A DNA stretch of 64,000 nucleotides. Source: Actinernus sp. WN-2022 (lineage: Eukaryota > Cnidaria > Anthozoa > Actiniaria > Actinernidae). Of this stretch, positions 21,080 through 28,876 are shown in pieces. The notes under the pieces are model-generated. The model did not search any database, was not told the origin of the DNA, and worked only from the letters and a program-made list of their open reading frames with translations. The stretch's first letter is position 1. Every line of letters begins with the position of its first letter. Both the position numbers and the translations under genes were made by a program. The DNA lies in NCBI GenBank assembly GCA_030867875.1, contig JAOWCC010001634.1, forward strand, positions 31,949,867 through 32,013,866, written 5' to 3'.

Positions 21080-21122
21080 CTTATGTGTTGAAGGTATAAC
21101 TATATATGCGTATAGCTTCAAC
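21080..21122. promoter_or_regulatory. Bidirectional promoter, 43 bp
   Basis: This is the entire gap between two divergent ATGs. It contains TATAACTATATATGCGTATA, AT-rich steps that can serve both directions. Confidence 0.5.
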
Positions 21123-22763
21123 ATGAGGAGGTCTGGAGGTCTTTTCAGTTACCATTACGAAGGGAAAGACGAAGAGGAAGAGGTCCCAACGCCGAATGCT
21201 AATATACGGTCAAAGGCTGAGAATCAAGCTAGGAGAGAGAATCAAGCTCGGATAGATAGAGAAGATGTGGAAAGTAGAGAGGTCGCAACATTGAATGCAG
21301 ATCTATTAGCGAAGTTCAAGAAACGATACCCACATGCAGATCTTCACAAGTTCTATGCCTCTACGGAAGTGAACGGTCCAAACAAATATTCGACGAGTAT
21401 TTGGTTTCGAGATGGAGATTATAGCTATATCGTTTACGGCGATGATGTCTCCAAGCTACCTGCAGTCACTCGAAAACGCATCGATGACGCATTGCAGGGA
21501 ATGGTTGATGGTTTCCCATCTACGTTGACACTAGACAGGAGTGCGAAATATCCTATTACGGCAGTTCCTTCTACTGAACCGGCACGAGACATCGATCTCA
21601 CTAATCTATGGATATATGTCACCCCAACGAAGAAGTTCAAGGCTGGCGTTCCTAACGTATTCAAGGAGACCGTTGTAAAGCATGTGACAGCAAAGGAGTC
21701 CCATGCGTGGTTGTCAGGTCTGGATTTCAAGTACTGGCCTCAACAATTGAATTTCGCAACGTGGTGTGCGACTTCCGGATGTGGAGTATCGTTGTTCGAC
21801 CCTACTTTCAAAACGTATCCACCAGTCGTTCAGGGGTTCCTACGATTCCATGTTTATTTCACGATACGAAGGGTTCTACACGAACTTGGTTGCCCTCTAC
21901 CTGGTGACAGTGCTTTCAAACAACTCGACAACCTCTACAGCAAGTCAGCTCTCGAGAGATTGTGCGTCGAATTTGGTATATCTCGAACGCCAGACTTCCG
22001 ATGGCACGGAGGTAGGAATCACGGATTAGGAGACGTATTCCTTTTGTATGGTGATGGCTACAAAAACGTCCACGTAATCCGAGGCTACGACAAAGAAGCA
22101 GATACGTGGCCCAACCACAATAACTTATTTGCAGACGAGGGAGGCAGGGTGGACAAGGGCGATCTAGTATCCTTTATTCGGAACGACGAACACGAAGGGA
22201 AGCAATACAATTGGTTTACGCCACCAATCGGTAGAGGTTTGACGAACGCTGGGTTAGGTAGATTGAATCGATCCGTTGAGGCTTTTGGATACTGTATTCT
22301 AGGTGCTCAAAACGATCTTAACGAATCCATCGTAGATAGCTTCAACGTCAAAGAAAAGTTCAAGAGCTTAGTCGAAGGCGCTATTCTCGAAAACGACTTA
22401 GTAGTGAGCTACAAAAACTATCTTACCGCTATAATGACAACGCATAAGAGGCTCGATCTAGCAATAGCTATAGGCGTGCGATTATTGCCAAGCAATCTAG
22501 TGTACTATCTTGGTAAGAAAGATGGCTATAGGAATCCAACCCCGAAAGCCACGAAAGATATGACGCTAGGTACTAACGACATCAATGCAGAAGTCAAAGG
22601 ACGTCCGCCTCCCATGGAAGGACCACCAGATAAGAAATTGGTGCAGCCTCTCGAGACACACAAGAACCGAGTTCCTGTACCAAAGTCTATTCCACAACAT
22701 GAGATTAATCTCGCAGTGACATCTATTGCCGCAGCTGGAATCGCATGGACGTTGTTTCGTTAA
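21123..22763 (+). CDS. 546-aa conserved virus-element protein of unknown function
   Basis: The start at 21123 (MRRSGGLFSYHYEG) follows the shared promoter; upstream in-frame codons belong to the divergent gene. The N-terminal 80 residues are charged and include an ENQARRENQARIDRED coiled segment. The central region (about 190-430) is the most structured: WPQQLNFATWCATSGCGVS, FYFTIRR-like FHVYFTIRRVLHELG, and AFGYCILGAQNDLNESIVDS. The C-terminus has a possible membrane anchor (INLAVTSIAAAGIAWTLF). I recall similar uncharacterised proteins from cnidarian genomes but no function. It lies between candidate capsid genes, so a virion role is likely. It ends 11 bp from the convergent gene. Confidence 0.65.
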   Translation: MRRSGGLFSYHYEGKDEEEEVPTPNANIRSKAENQARRENQARIDREDVESREVATLNADLLAKFKKRYPHADLHKFYASTEVNGPNKYSTSIWFRDGDYSYIVYGDDVSKLPAVTRKRIDDALQGMVDGFPSTLTLDRSAKYPITAVPSTEPARDIDLTNLWIYVTPTKKFKAGVPNVFKETVVKHVTAKESHAWLSGLDFKYWPQQLNFATWCATSGCGVSLFDPTFKTYPPVVQGFLRFHVYFTIRRVLHELGCPLPGDSAFKQLDNLYSKSALERLCVEFGISRTPDFRWHGGRNHGLGDVFLLYGDGYKNVHVIRGYDKEADTWPNHNNLFADEGGRVDKGDLVSFIRNDEHEGKQYNWFTPPIGRGLTNAGLGRLNRSVEAFGYCILGAQNDLNESIVDSFNVKEKFKSLVEGAILENDLVVSYKNYLTAIMTTHKRLDLAIAIGVRLLPSNLVYYLGKKDGYRNPTPKATKDMTLGTNDINAEVKGRPPPMEGPPDKKLVQPLETHKNRVPVPKSIPQHEINLAVTSIAAAGIAWTLFR

Positions 22764-22774
22764 CGTCGTTTGTA

Positions 22775-23818
22775 TTACTCTATCGTGATCACCACTATCG
22801 CTACGACGAATAACCAAACGTTCTCTGCTAGTACTCCCAGAGCTTTACCAGCCATAGTAAATATGAAACTCACAATCGATCCAATCATTCCAGGTAGGAT
22901 CTGGCCAAGTTTCTTTCCCATTTCTTTTAACAACCCACCAGTCGTTTTTAATCCCTTCTTTGCTGTATCTGCTGCTTTATCGATACCAGCCTTTACTGGT
23001 TTCGGTACGGATCTCGATAACAGGGAAACTATCGTACTAACGATAGCGCCAATAGAAGTTACCACTGCAAGAACAGTCATTCCATGCTTTCTGAAAATGT
23101 ATTTGATCCTTTCACGTAGCGATGTACGTTCTAGTATGGCTTCTTCTTGACGTTCAAGGAATTCTATTGACCTATGCATGGACATTAACTCCTTCTTAGC
23201 TACTTCTTTCTGAGCGTCGGTTGACGTTGGGTCTTGAAGTACGTTGTCTGCTAGTTTGAGATGTTCGTTAGCCTTCTCAGTAGCTAGGATGACTTCTGCT
23301 GCTGCTTCTTCATTCGTAGGGCCTAGAACGTATTTAAGATCCTTACCAATCTTACTATATATGACTCCTTTCGTGGTAGTTAAAGGGACAGGTTTTTCCT
23401 TGCTTCCGTTAGCGTGGACATCGATTCTGCCGTCTTTCATGGTCGCTACTTCGAGTATGCCACGAATCCCAGCATCCTTATAGTGCTCCAAAACTTTGTC
23501 GAATATCATCTGTTTAGCGTTTTCCCGTAAGCCTTGTGAGAAGTAGAATTGTCGAGTATTGAACTCTAGACCTTTCGAAGCGTAGAGTTCGTCGATGTAA
23601 TCATCATCGTCTACTGTAAACGAGGTTTCCCGATTCTTTGGTCGAGCGCCTTCCTTCCTGTAGTCGCGTCTAGTTTTCATTTGGATACTTTCTCCTGGCT
23701 CTTTTGGAAACATCGCTTTCCACTTCTCCGCATCGATAGTATCCTCATCGTCGTAGTCTTCGCCTCCCGCGGCTTCATCAGGTCTTTCCTCTGCAGCGTC
23801 AACGTCCATGTTAAACAT
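22775..23818 (-). CDS. Virion-associated membrane protein candidate, 347 aa
   Basis: I take the start at 23818 (MFNMDVDAAEERPDEA) or 23809, which leaves 25-34 bp to the divergent capsid gene; the longer frame to 23899 would overlap it. The first 60 residues are very acidic. Residues 110-250 are helical and charged. The C-terminal third has hydrophobic segments: GMTVLAVVTSIGAIVSTIVSL, GMIGSIVSFIFTMAGKALG and a final NVWLFVVAIVVITIE. A KKLGQILPG stretch lies between. Topology suggests a membrane-embedded internal virion protein. No enzyme motif is seen; function is unknown. Confidence 0.6.
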   Translation of the reverse strand: MFNMDVDAAEERPDEAAGGEDYDDEDTIDAEKWKAMFPKEPGESIQMKTRRDYRKEGARPKNRETSFTVDDDDYIDELYASKGLEFNTRQFYFSQGLRENAKQMIFDKVLEHYKDAGIRGILEVATMKDGRIDVHANGSKEKPVPLTTTKGVIYSKIGKDLKYVLGPTNEEAAAEVILATEKANEHLKLADNVLQDPTSTDAQKEVAKKELMSMHRSIEFLERQEEAILERTSLRERIKYIFRKHGMTVLAVVTSIGAIVSTIVSLLSRSVPKPVKAGIDKAADTAKKGLKTTGGLLKEMGKKLGQILPGMIGSIVSFIFTMAGKALGVLAENVWLFVVAIVVITIE

Positions 23819-23843
23819 AACTATGTATCTATATATATTCAAC
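23819..23843. promoter_or_regulatory. Bidirectional promoter of capsid and membrane-protein genes
   Basis: AACTATGTATCTATATATATTCAAC is the whole gap between the divergent ATGs at 23818 and 23844, with an uninterrupted TATA-like core. Confidence 0.5.
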
Positions 23844-25079
23844 ATGATATCGTCAAAGTTGATTCCTGCAAAGGCGCAAAGAGAGCCTCTTGCACTCAAA
23901 GCTCAACGAACCTTGTATAGGAAAACTTTCACTCCATCATCTGCCAATCCAGGTGAGACTCTATACGTAGAAGTTCCAACGCTAGGTGAAGGCATAGTAC
24001 TAGTACCTGGTAGCTTAGCGCTATTGGGCGACATCGTATTATCTGGTGGACATGCGAATAACAGAGTCGTTTCGAACGTTGGACGATGCTTGGTTATACA
24101 TAGAATCTGAAAGATGGGGGCTGAAATAGTAGAAGACCTTGCCAGATCAGATCTCCTACAAACCTATTCCGACGTATATCTATCCACGCAAGATAGAGAA
24201 TCGAGAATACAACAAGGCATCCAATCAGAGAACGCAAACAAGCTACGATCTAAGGCTGGCGATAAAGGTACTTCGGTCGCTGCAGACAACGCACTCCTAG
24301 CTGCACACGGTTCCAAATACAGAATTCCATTAGATGTCGATATTCTGACACAACATGGAGTTCTATATCCACATGCACTAGAAGATACTATTTCATTCGA
24401 GTTGACTCTAGCGCATGCCATCGATGTCGTAGTTGGATCGGATACGACAAAGATAGGTACGTACAAACTTACCAACATCCAACTAGAATACGAAGCAATC
24501 AAGGATGAAACTCTGGCTAGTAGTGCACTTCGCAAATACGAAATAGGTACTGCATTCCTATACGAACACGCTGTTCATTTCAAGACGGTACCTATCGCTA
24601 AAGCATCCGATGCTTTGATATCTCAAAACGTCAATGTTCCACGACGATCCTTTGCTGGACTACTTCTACTATTCGTAGATCCACACACTGCTGGTACGCG
24701 AGATAGCGAATCATTCTCGAATCCTGATATTTTGAAGATAGAAGTAGATGTCAACGGGATTCCCAACAGATTCTTTCCAAGCGGTATGCTTCCCCCAGAT
24801 TTCTGGGAGGCTGCAAAAGGATGGTTTGCTACGTCCAATACTTCCATGACTCCAACGAAGTTTTACAACAATAGGTTTGCCATCCTAGTCGATTGTCGCA
24901 CGGCAAAGGATTCCACAGTTCATGGTGATGGATTAGCACAAACTGGAGGTGGAAAAGATATCGATATTCGCATACATAGAACTGCAGGAGGAAGTGGAAA
25001 CGTGAACATGCACATCTACGTTCTCGCAGATGCTCAGCTCATGATATTGAACAGATCTTTACATAGTATAACATACTGA
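23844..25079 (+). pseudogene. Candidate major capsid protein with in-frame TGA
   Basis: The frame from ATG 23844 is interrupted once, by TGA at 24108-24110, and resumes in the same frame (next ATG at 24114) to 25079; total span 412 codons. Beta-strand-rich segments, IGTYKLTNIQLEYEAI, SFAGLLLLFVDP, FYNNRFAILVDCR and the C-terminal GGSGNVNMHIYVLAD, resemble capsid proteins of animal Polinton/adintovirus-type elements. The gene directly precedes the packaging ATPase, the usual partner, with a 1-nt overlap (TGATG). Double-jelly-roll fold is inferred; structure prediction would confirm it. The stop may be a CpG-decay mutation (CGA to TGA). Confidence 0.65.
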
Positions 25080-25699
25080 TGGATTCTCTCGTAGAGCACA
25101 TTCCGTTCAACGCACTCATAGTCGGTCCAACGAATTGCGGAAAGACTGCGTTTCTCATAGAAAAACTTCGTGGATCATTTCGTGGCAAGTTTGACTACAT
25201 AGTACTGATTTGTCCTACATATGCCCACAACAAAACCTATCGCGGATTCGCAAATCGAGATCCTCGTTTCTTCGTCATGTCACCACCGCAGGATGCCATC
25301 AACGCTACGTTAAGTATTTGCGCGACTTTTTGGTCAGGTACCAATACTCTATTGATTCTCGATGATTGCGCCGCATCGAAAGATGTAAAGAAAAGAACCG
25401 ACCAGCTAGTGGACTTAGCATTTTCTGCACGACATATAGGGCTTTCTATTTGGGTGCTGTCCCAACAATTGACGAGCATATGTAAACCCTTCCGCGAGAA
25501 CGTAGCTATCGTAGTAGCATTCCATACGGCATCGGCCGTAGATGGCAAAAGGATATTTGAGGATTATGGAGGCTCACAAGAATGCAAAGAGTTACGAACG
25601 ATACTTGGATCTCATAAGTTTGCTCGCATGTGCTTCTGTCTACGCCATCCTTTCGAGGTAGTGTTAGAGCTCCCAGCACCTATGACATATTATGACTGA
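25079..25699 (+). CDS. FtsK/HerA-type DNA packaging ATPase
   Basis: Walker A is GPTNCGKT (residues 16-23) and Walker B is LLILDDC (91-97). A sensor-like SQQLT motif at about 138-142 (WVLSQQLTSI) completes the A32/FtsK-type pattern of NCLDV and Polinton packaging ATPases. At 206 aa it is short but near the normal size for the class. It would pump the genome into preformed capsids using ATP. It starts on the last base of the capsid stop codon and overlaps the next gene by 8 nt. No break is seen. Confidence 0.85.
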   Translation: MDSLVEHIPFNALIVGPTNCGKTAFLIEKLRGSFRGKFDYIVLICPTYAHNKTYRGFANRDPRFFVMSPPQDAINATLSICATFWSGTNTLLILDDCAASKDVKKRTDQLVDLAFSARHIGLSIWVLSQQLTSICKPFRENVAIVVAFHTASAVDGKRIFEDYGGSQECKELRTILGSHKFARMCFCLRHPFEVVLELPAPMTYYD

Positions 25700-26240
25700 T
25701 AAAGATATACTCGAGATATTCGGCGAGGACGTAACAGGCCCACCACCAACCGCCCTAGACGTCACATCAGACAATCGTGAATCGCTTTCGATCTTAGCCG
25801 CAACAGGCGTAACGAAAGAATACCTAGGTAAGAACTTCTCCCTAGGAGACATCTCTAGACTACCTGAAAAAGAAGTAGACAAGTTGTATAGGAGGTACCA
25901 GGCCGTTCTAGCTCAGCAAGTAACGAAAGGATTAGTCGACGGCGTGCCGCGTCTAGTTGCCCGCCTAGTTGCCTACATAGTACCTATAGATTCTCAAGAA
26001 GAACTGATCAAAGATCTACAAGAAGACCCTCTAGTCCGCAACGAGATCTGTGCTGCGACTGGTCTACTATCGCTTAAAGCAGGTCGCTTCGTAGCTCTAG
26101 CTAGCGTCTTGTTCCACGTATCTGGTCATATAGTCATTCCTGGAACGCCTGTTGAACCTTCACTAGTACTTACTATACCGAATCAAGATGGAAGGAGCGG
26201 ACCAGATAACTGCGAATCCTCCGACGACTGCACCCACTGA
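25692..26240 (+). CDS. Structural-cluster protein of unknown function, 182 aa
   Basis: The N-terminal half is acidic and includes LGKNFSLGDISRLPEKEVDKLYRRYQAVLAQQ, a helical stretch typical of small virion proteins of this element type as far as I recall. Residues 85-145 are helical with a hydrophobic part (ATGLLSLKAGRFVALASVLFHVSG). The last 35 residues (GTPVEPSLVLTIPNQDG ...) are duplicated at the end of the next gene. Overlaps: 8 nt with the ATPase, 53 nt with the next frame. Confidence 0.6.
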   Translation: MTDKDILEIFGEDVTGPPPTALDVTSDNRESLSILAATGVTKEYLGKNFSLGDISRLPEKEVDKLYRRYQAVLAQQVTKGLVDGVPRLVARLVAYIVPIDSQEELIKDLQEDPLVRNEICAATGLLSLKAGRFVALASVLFHVSGHIVIPGTPVEPSLVLTIPNQDGRSGPDNCESSDDCTH

Positions 26241-26595
26241 GGTAAAAGATCCAACGCGCGTTACAGCTGGAAAGGCACCACGTAGGGAGAAACGTTGGTT
26301 CGAAAGCGCGTTCGCTAGGGACGTCCTCATAGCTACCAGAGCAGGCGTCATAGGGACTTTAGTAAGTGTTTCATTTGTTGGTATATACAATATATTGGTT
26401 GGACCGTTCTACCCAATTCGAAGAACGCCTACACAACGACGAACGTGCTGCCCCGGACCCAACTCCCCACGTACCCATCGAGTAGGCCCTGCTGGTACAC
26501 CTGTTGAACCTTCACTAGTACCTACTATATCGAATCAAGATGGAAGGCCAGACGGATCAGATAACTGCGAATCCACCGACGACTGTACTGACTAA
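26188..26595 (+). CDS. Small single-pass membrane protein, product of a tandem duplication
   Basis: The N-terminus MEGADQITANPPTTAPTEV matches the start of the following gene, and the C-terminus (GTPVEPSLVPTISNQDG ...) matches the end of the preceding gene. A transmembrane segment lies at about 47-70 (LIATRAGVIGTLVSVSFVG). A duplication of about 350 bp covering the junction of its neighbours explains it. It may be a chimera without separate function. Confidence 0.5.
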   Translation: MEGADQITANPPTTAPTEVKDPTRVTAGKAPRREKRWFESAFARDVLIATRAGVIGTLVSVSFVGIYNILVGPFYPIRRTPTQRRTCCPGPNSPRTHRVGPAGTPVEPSLVPTISNQDGRPDGSDNCESTDDCTD

Positions 26596-26890
26596 GGTAA
26601 AAAACCCAAAGCGCGTTGCAGCCGGAAGGGCACTAGCGTTAAGCAACAAACTCGCTAGAGAAGCTCAGCAGAGAGAGTTGACGCGCGAAAGCGAATCATG
26701 CAAAGAAGTAGATGTAGAGAAAGGTCAGTTCGAAAACCTGTCTATCCTAGCAGTCATCGGTACTGTCGCTACGTTGGTTAGCACGTACTATGCATACAAA
26801 AAGTATGTAGATGGCAACAAGTGCGTTGCCGTCATTAGCACGACACGACCTGCAGCTCCGACAAAGCCAGCGGTGCCAGATATGGAGTAA
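26540..26890 (+). CDS. Small single-pass membrane protein, 116 aa
   Basis: It starts MEGQTDQITANPPTTV, the parent or copy of the preceding gene's start. The middle is charged and helical (LARE..QRELTRESESC), with one transmembrane segment around 72-90 (LSILAVIGTVATLVSTYYA). No family is recognised. Its start overlaps the previous frame by 56 nt. Confidence 0.55.
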   Translation: MEGQTDQITANPPTTVLTKVKNPKRVAAGRALALSNKLAREAQQRELTRESESCKEVDVEKGQFENLSILAVIGTVATLVSTYYAYKKYVDGNKCVAVISTTRPAAPTKPAVPDME

Positions 26891-26904
26891 CACTTAAAGA
26901 CTAG

Positions 26905-26927
26905 AGACTATACTATATACGTTAAGG
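26905..26927 (+). promoter_or_regulatory. TATA-like promoter before the 73-aa gene
   Basis: GACTATACTATATACGTTAAGG ends 1 bp before the ATG at 26928 and is the same motif as in the terminal repeats (TATACTATAT). Confidence 0.5.
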
Positions 26928-27149
26928 ATGGAGAAAGAGTTTAAGAAAACGGCAACCGACGCAGCCACAATTGTAGGAATCGCCGCTGGTATCGGCTGGA
27001 TAGTGAAGAAGACTATTAAGGAATCTATACTTAGCGATCCTTCTTCTTCCCTAGTAAATTACGCAAAGTGGACTGCCGTGATAGTTGGTAGCTTGTACGC
27101 GAAGCAGTACTCGAAGCAGTATCTCGAGAAACAAAAGATCGTATCATAA
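26928..27149 (+). CDS. Small membrane protein, 73 aa
   Basis: Two short hydrophobic helices, AATIVGIAAGIGWIV (12-26) and YAKWTAVIVGSLYA (45-58), are separated by a charged link and followed by a basic tail. Its stop codon overlaps the next start (TAATGG). Size and layout match small virion membrane proteins, but the family is not recognised. Confidence 0.55.
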   Translation: MEKEFKKTATDAATIVGIAAGIGWIVKKTIKESILSDPSSSLVNYAKWTAVIVGSLYAKQYSKQYLEKQKIVS

Positions 27150-27595
27150 TGGCGGCAGCAATTGCTATGACAGTTTTCGGAGCTGTTTTGAATGCGACGG
27201 CATTTACTGGTGGTGGTATACTAGCTAGAATGATTGGAAAGGGTGATACGAATGCAGAACGAGAGAGACACGATAGAGCCATTGAAAGACAAGAATCTGA
27301 AATGATAGCATATAGGCCCGAACGTCAAAGATTATACGACTTTGCACAAACCCAGGAAGGTCTTGAACGCGACGCCTACAACGTTCAAAGAGATACCAAC
27401 AAAGCCTTCGTGCAATCCGATAAGTTACGTAAGGCGCTTAAACGGCTCAAAGGAATGAAAGAACCCCGATTATCTGATTACTACCGACCCTCAAACAATC
27501 AGAAGACTGGCGAGTTGATCTACGTTGGCGGTGGAATGCTAGGCGCTGGATACGCTATTAGTAGATGGCTATATATGCTACTAGAAACGTACTAG
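27149..27595 (+). CDS. Membrane protein with central charged coiled coil, 148 aa
   Basis: An N-terminal hydrophobic segment (MAAAIAMTVFGAVLNATAFTGG) and a C-terminal one (ELIYVGGGMLGAGYAISRWL) flank a charged helical middle (RERHDRAIERQESEMIAY). I recall comparable proteins near integrase genes in cnidarian Polinton-like elements, without known function. It is the last gene of the plus-strand structural block; a repeat tract and a hairpin follow. Confidence 0.55.
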   Translation: MAAAIAMTVFGAVLNATAFTGGGILARMIGKGDTNAERERHDRAIERQESEMIAYRPERQRLYDFAQTQEGLERDAYNVQRDTNKAFVQSDKLRKALKRLKGMKEPRLSDYYRPSNNQKTGELIYVGGGMLGAGYAISRWLYMLLETY

Positions 27596-27735
27596 GTACT
27601 TCTAGTAGGCAACTAGTAGGCAACTAGTAGGCAACTAGATGCGTACTAGATATGTACTAGATGCGTACTAGATGCTACTAGGAACGTACTAGGTACTGCT
27701 AGTAGGCAACTAGTAGGCAACTAGGTAACTACTAA
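27585..27735. repeat. CTAG-rich short tandem repeat tract
   Basis: CTAGTAGGCAA occurs five times and GTACTAG-type words several more. A larger unit, CGTACTAGGTACT(T/G)CTAGTAGGCAACTAG, occurs twice. The tract lies between the last structural gene and its terminal hairpin. Confidence 0.7.
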
Positions 27736-27805
27736 AGAATAAGAAAAGAAGAAAAAGAAAAAAGAAAGGAATGAGGCCTGGTTCTTATTCTTTTTTTTTT
27801 TTTTT
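27735..27805 (+). terminator. AAGAATAAGAA / TTCTTATTCTT hairpin with poly(T)
   Basis: Eleven-nt arms (27735-27745 and 27782-27792) enclose a purine-rich loop and are followed by T(15). It resembles the hairpin at 18647 and precedes the integrase gene. Confidence 0.5.
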
Positions 27806-27811
27806 CATCTG

Positions 27812-28876
27812 TTGAAGGTTAGAATGCATAGATGTACGATGGATGCTAAACTTGCGAATATCTTCTATGGTCCTATGGGCTATTGGAAAGGTCACTCTGC
27901 AATTGGCAAGCTATCGGTAGCAGCGAAAGCGTCAGAAGACGTAGCTAGGAGTTGGTTGGAAAAGCAATCTATGTGGCAAATATATCTACCACCACCAAAA
28001 CACATTCCACGACCGCATTGGACTGTATCGAAACCAAATGAAGTCCACCAAGCTGATTTGATATTCCTACCTCACGATCGACCTGGACGGGGGCGAAAGC
28101 TATACAAGTACGCATTGGTGGTAATCGATGTAGCTTCTCGATACAAAGAAGCCGAACCTTGAGCTTCGAAAGATAGTGGTGAAGTTGCTGCGGCATTCGA
28201 ACGAATCTATAAACGTAGTCCACTCGAATGGCCAAAGACGTTGCAAGTGGATCCTGGTAGAGAATTCATGGGTCGTATGTCTGAAACGCTAGAACTACAT
28301 GGTACGAAAGTTCAACGAGGTGAGGCTGGTAATCATAGAGCGCAAGGCTTCGTCGAACGAGCGAATAGAACATTAGCTGAGAGATTGTTTGGATATCAAT
28401 ATGCACAAGAGATGGTACTTACTTCGGAAGGCTCGGATGCGCGTAGTAGAGAATGGGTAGTTCGTTTACCAATGGTTATCAAAGCCCTGAACAGTGAGGT
28501 GACTCGACTTACAGGGAAAGAGCCTTCGAATTCCGTAGTGATGCAACAAGTAGATCTAAAGACTCCTACATATTCGCGCAATGTTGGATTGAGAGAAGAG
28601 CGCCTACCATTCGACGTCTTAGTTCGATATCTCTACGCACCGGGAGAATTGGAAGGGGGTGAAAAACGTAGAGCTACTGATCCTGTGTGGAGTTTGCAGA
28701 TATGCGTTATTTCGCGAAGCGTAGTATCTTCGGGACAGCCTGTGCTGTACTACCTTACAAAGCGAGAAGGGGAGAAGGACGCACCCAAACGTGGATTCGT
28801 TCGTGAAGAGCTACAAGTTGTTCCTAGGGATACGGAACTACCACCGAAAGGAATTCTGTTCGCACCCAGACGCTAG
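27812..28876 (+). pseudogene. Retroviral-type (rve) DD35E integrase with in-frame TGA
   Basis: The catalytic triad is readable: first Asp in VHQADLIFLP (residue 82), second Asp in LQVDPGREF (residue 147), and Glu in AQGFVERANRT (residue 182), 35 residues after the second Asp, i.e. DD35E. The N-terminal region (YWKGHSAIGKLSVAAKASE) and the YLPPPKHIPRP linker are typical of Polinton integrases. TGA at 28160-28162 interrupts the frame between the first and second Asp; the frame then continues to 28876. A chromodomain-like or SH3-like C-terminal part is present but not resolved. It would insert element DNA and make the 5-6 bp target duplication. It overlaps the polymerase gene end-to-end by 4 nt. 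Confidence 0.85.

Noticed and set aside
22775..23150. Plus-strand frame of 126 aa (22770-23150) as a gene
   Set aside because: Antisense shadow of the membrane-protein gene, with no promoter or motif.
24108..24110. TGA recoding as a sense codon in the element
   Set aside because: Other genes of the element use TGA as a normal stop (capsid end at 25077-25079, ATPase end at 25697-25699), so general reassignment does not fit.
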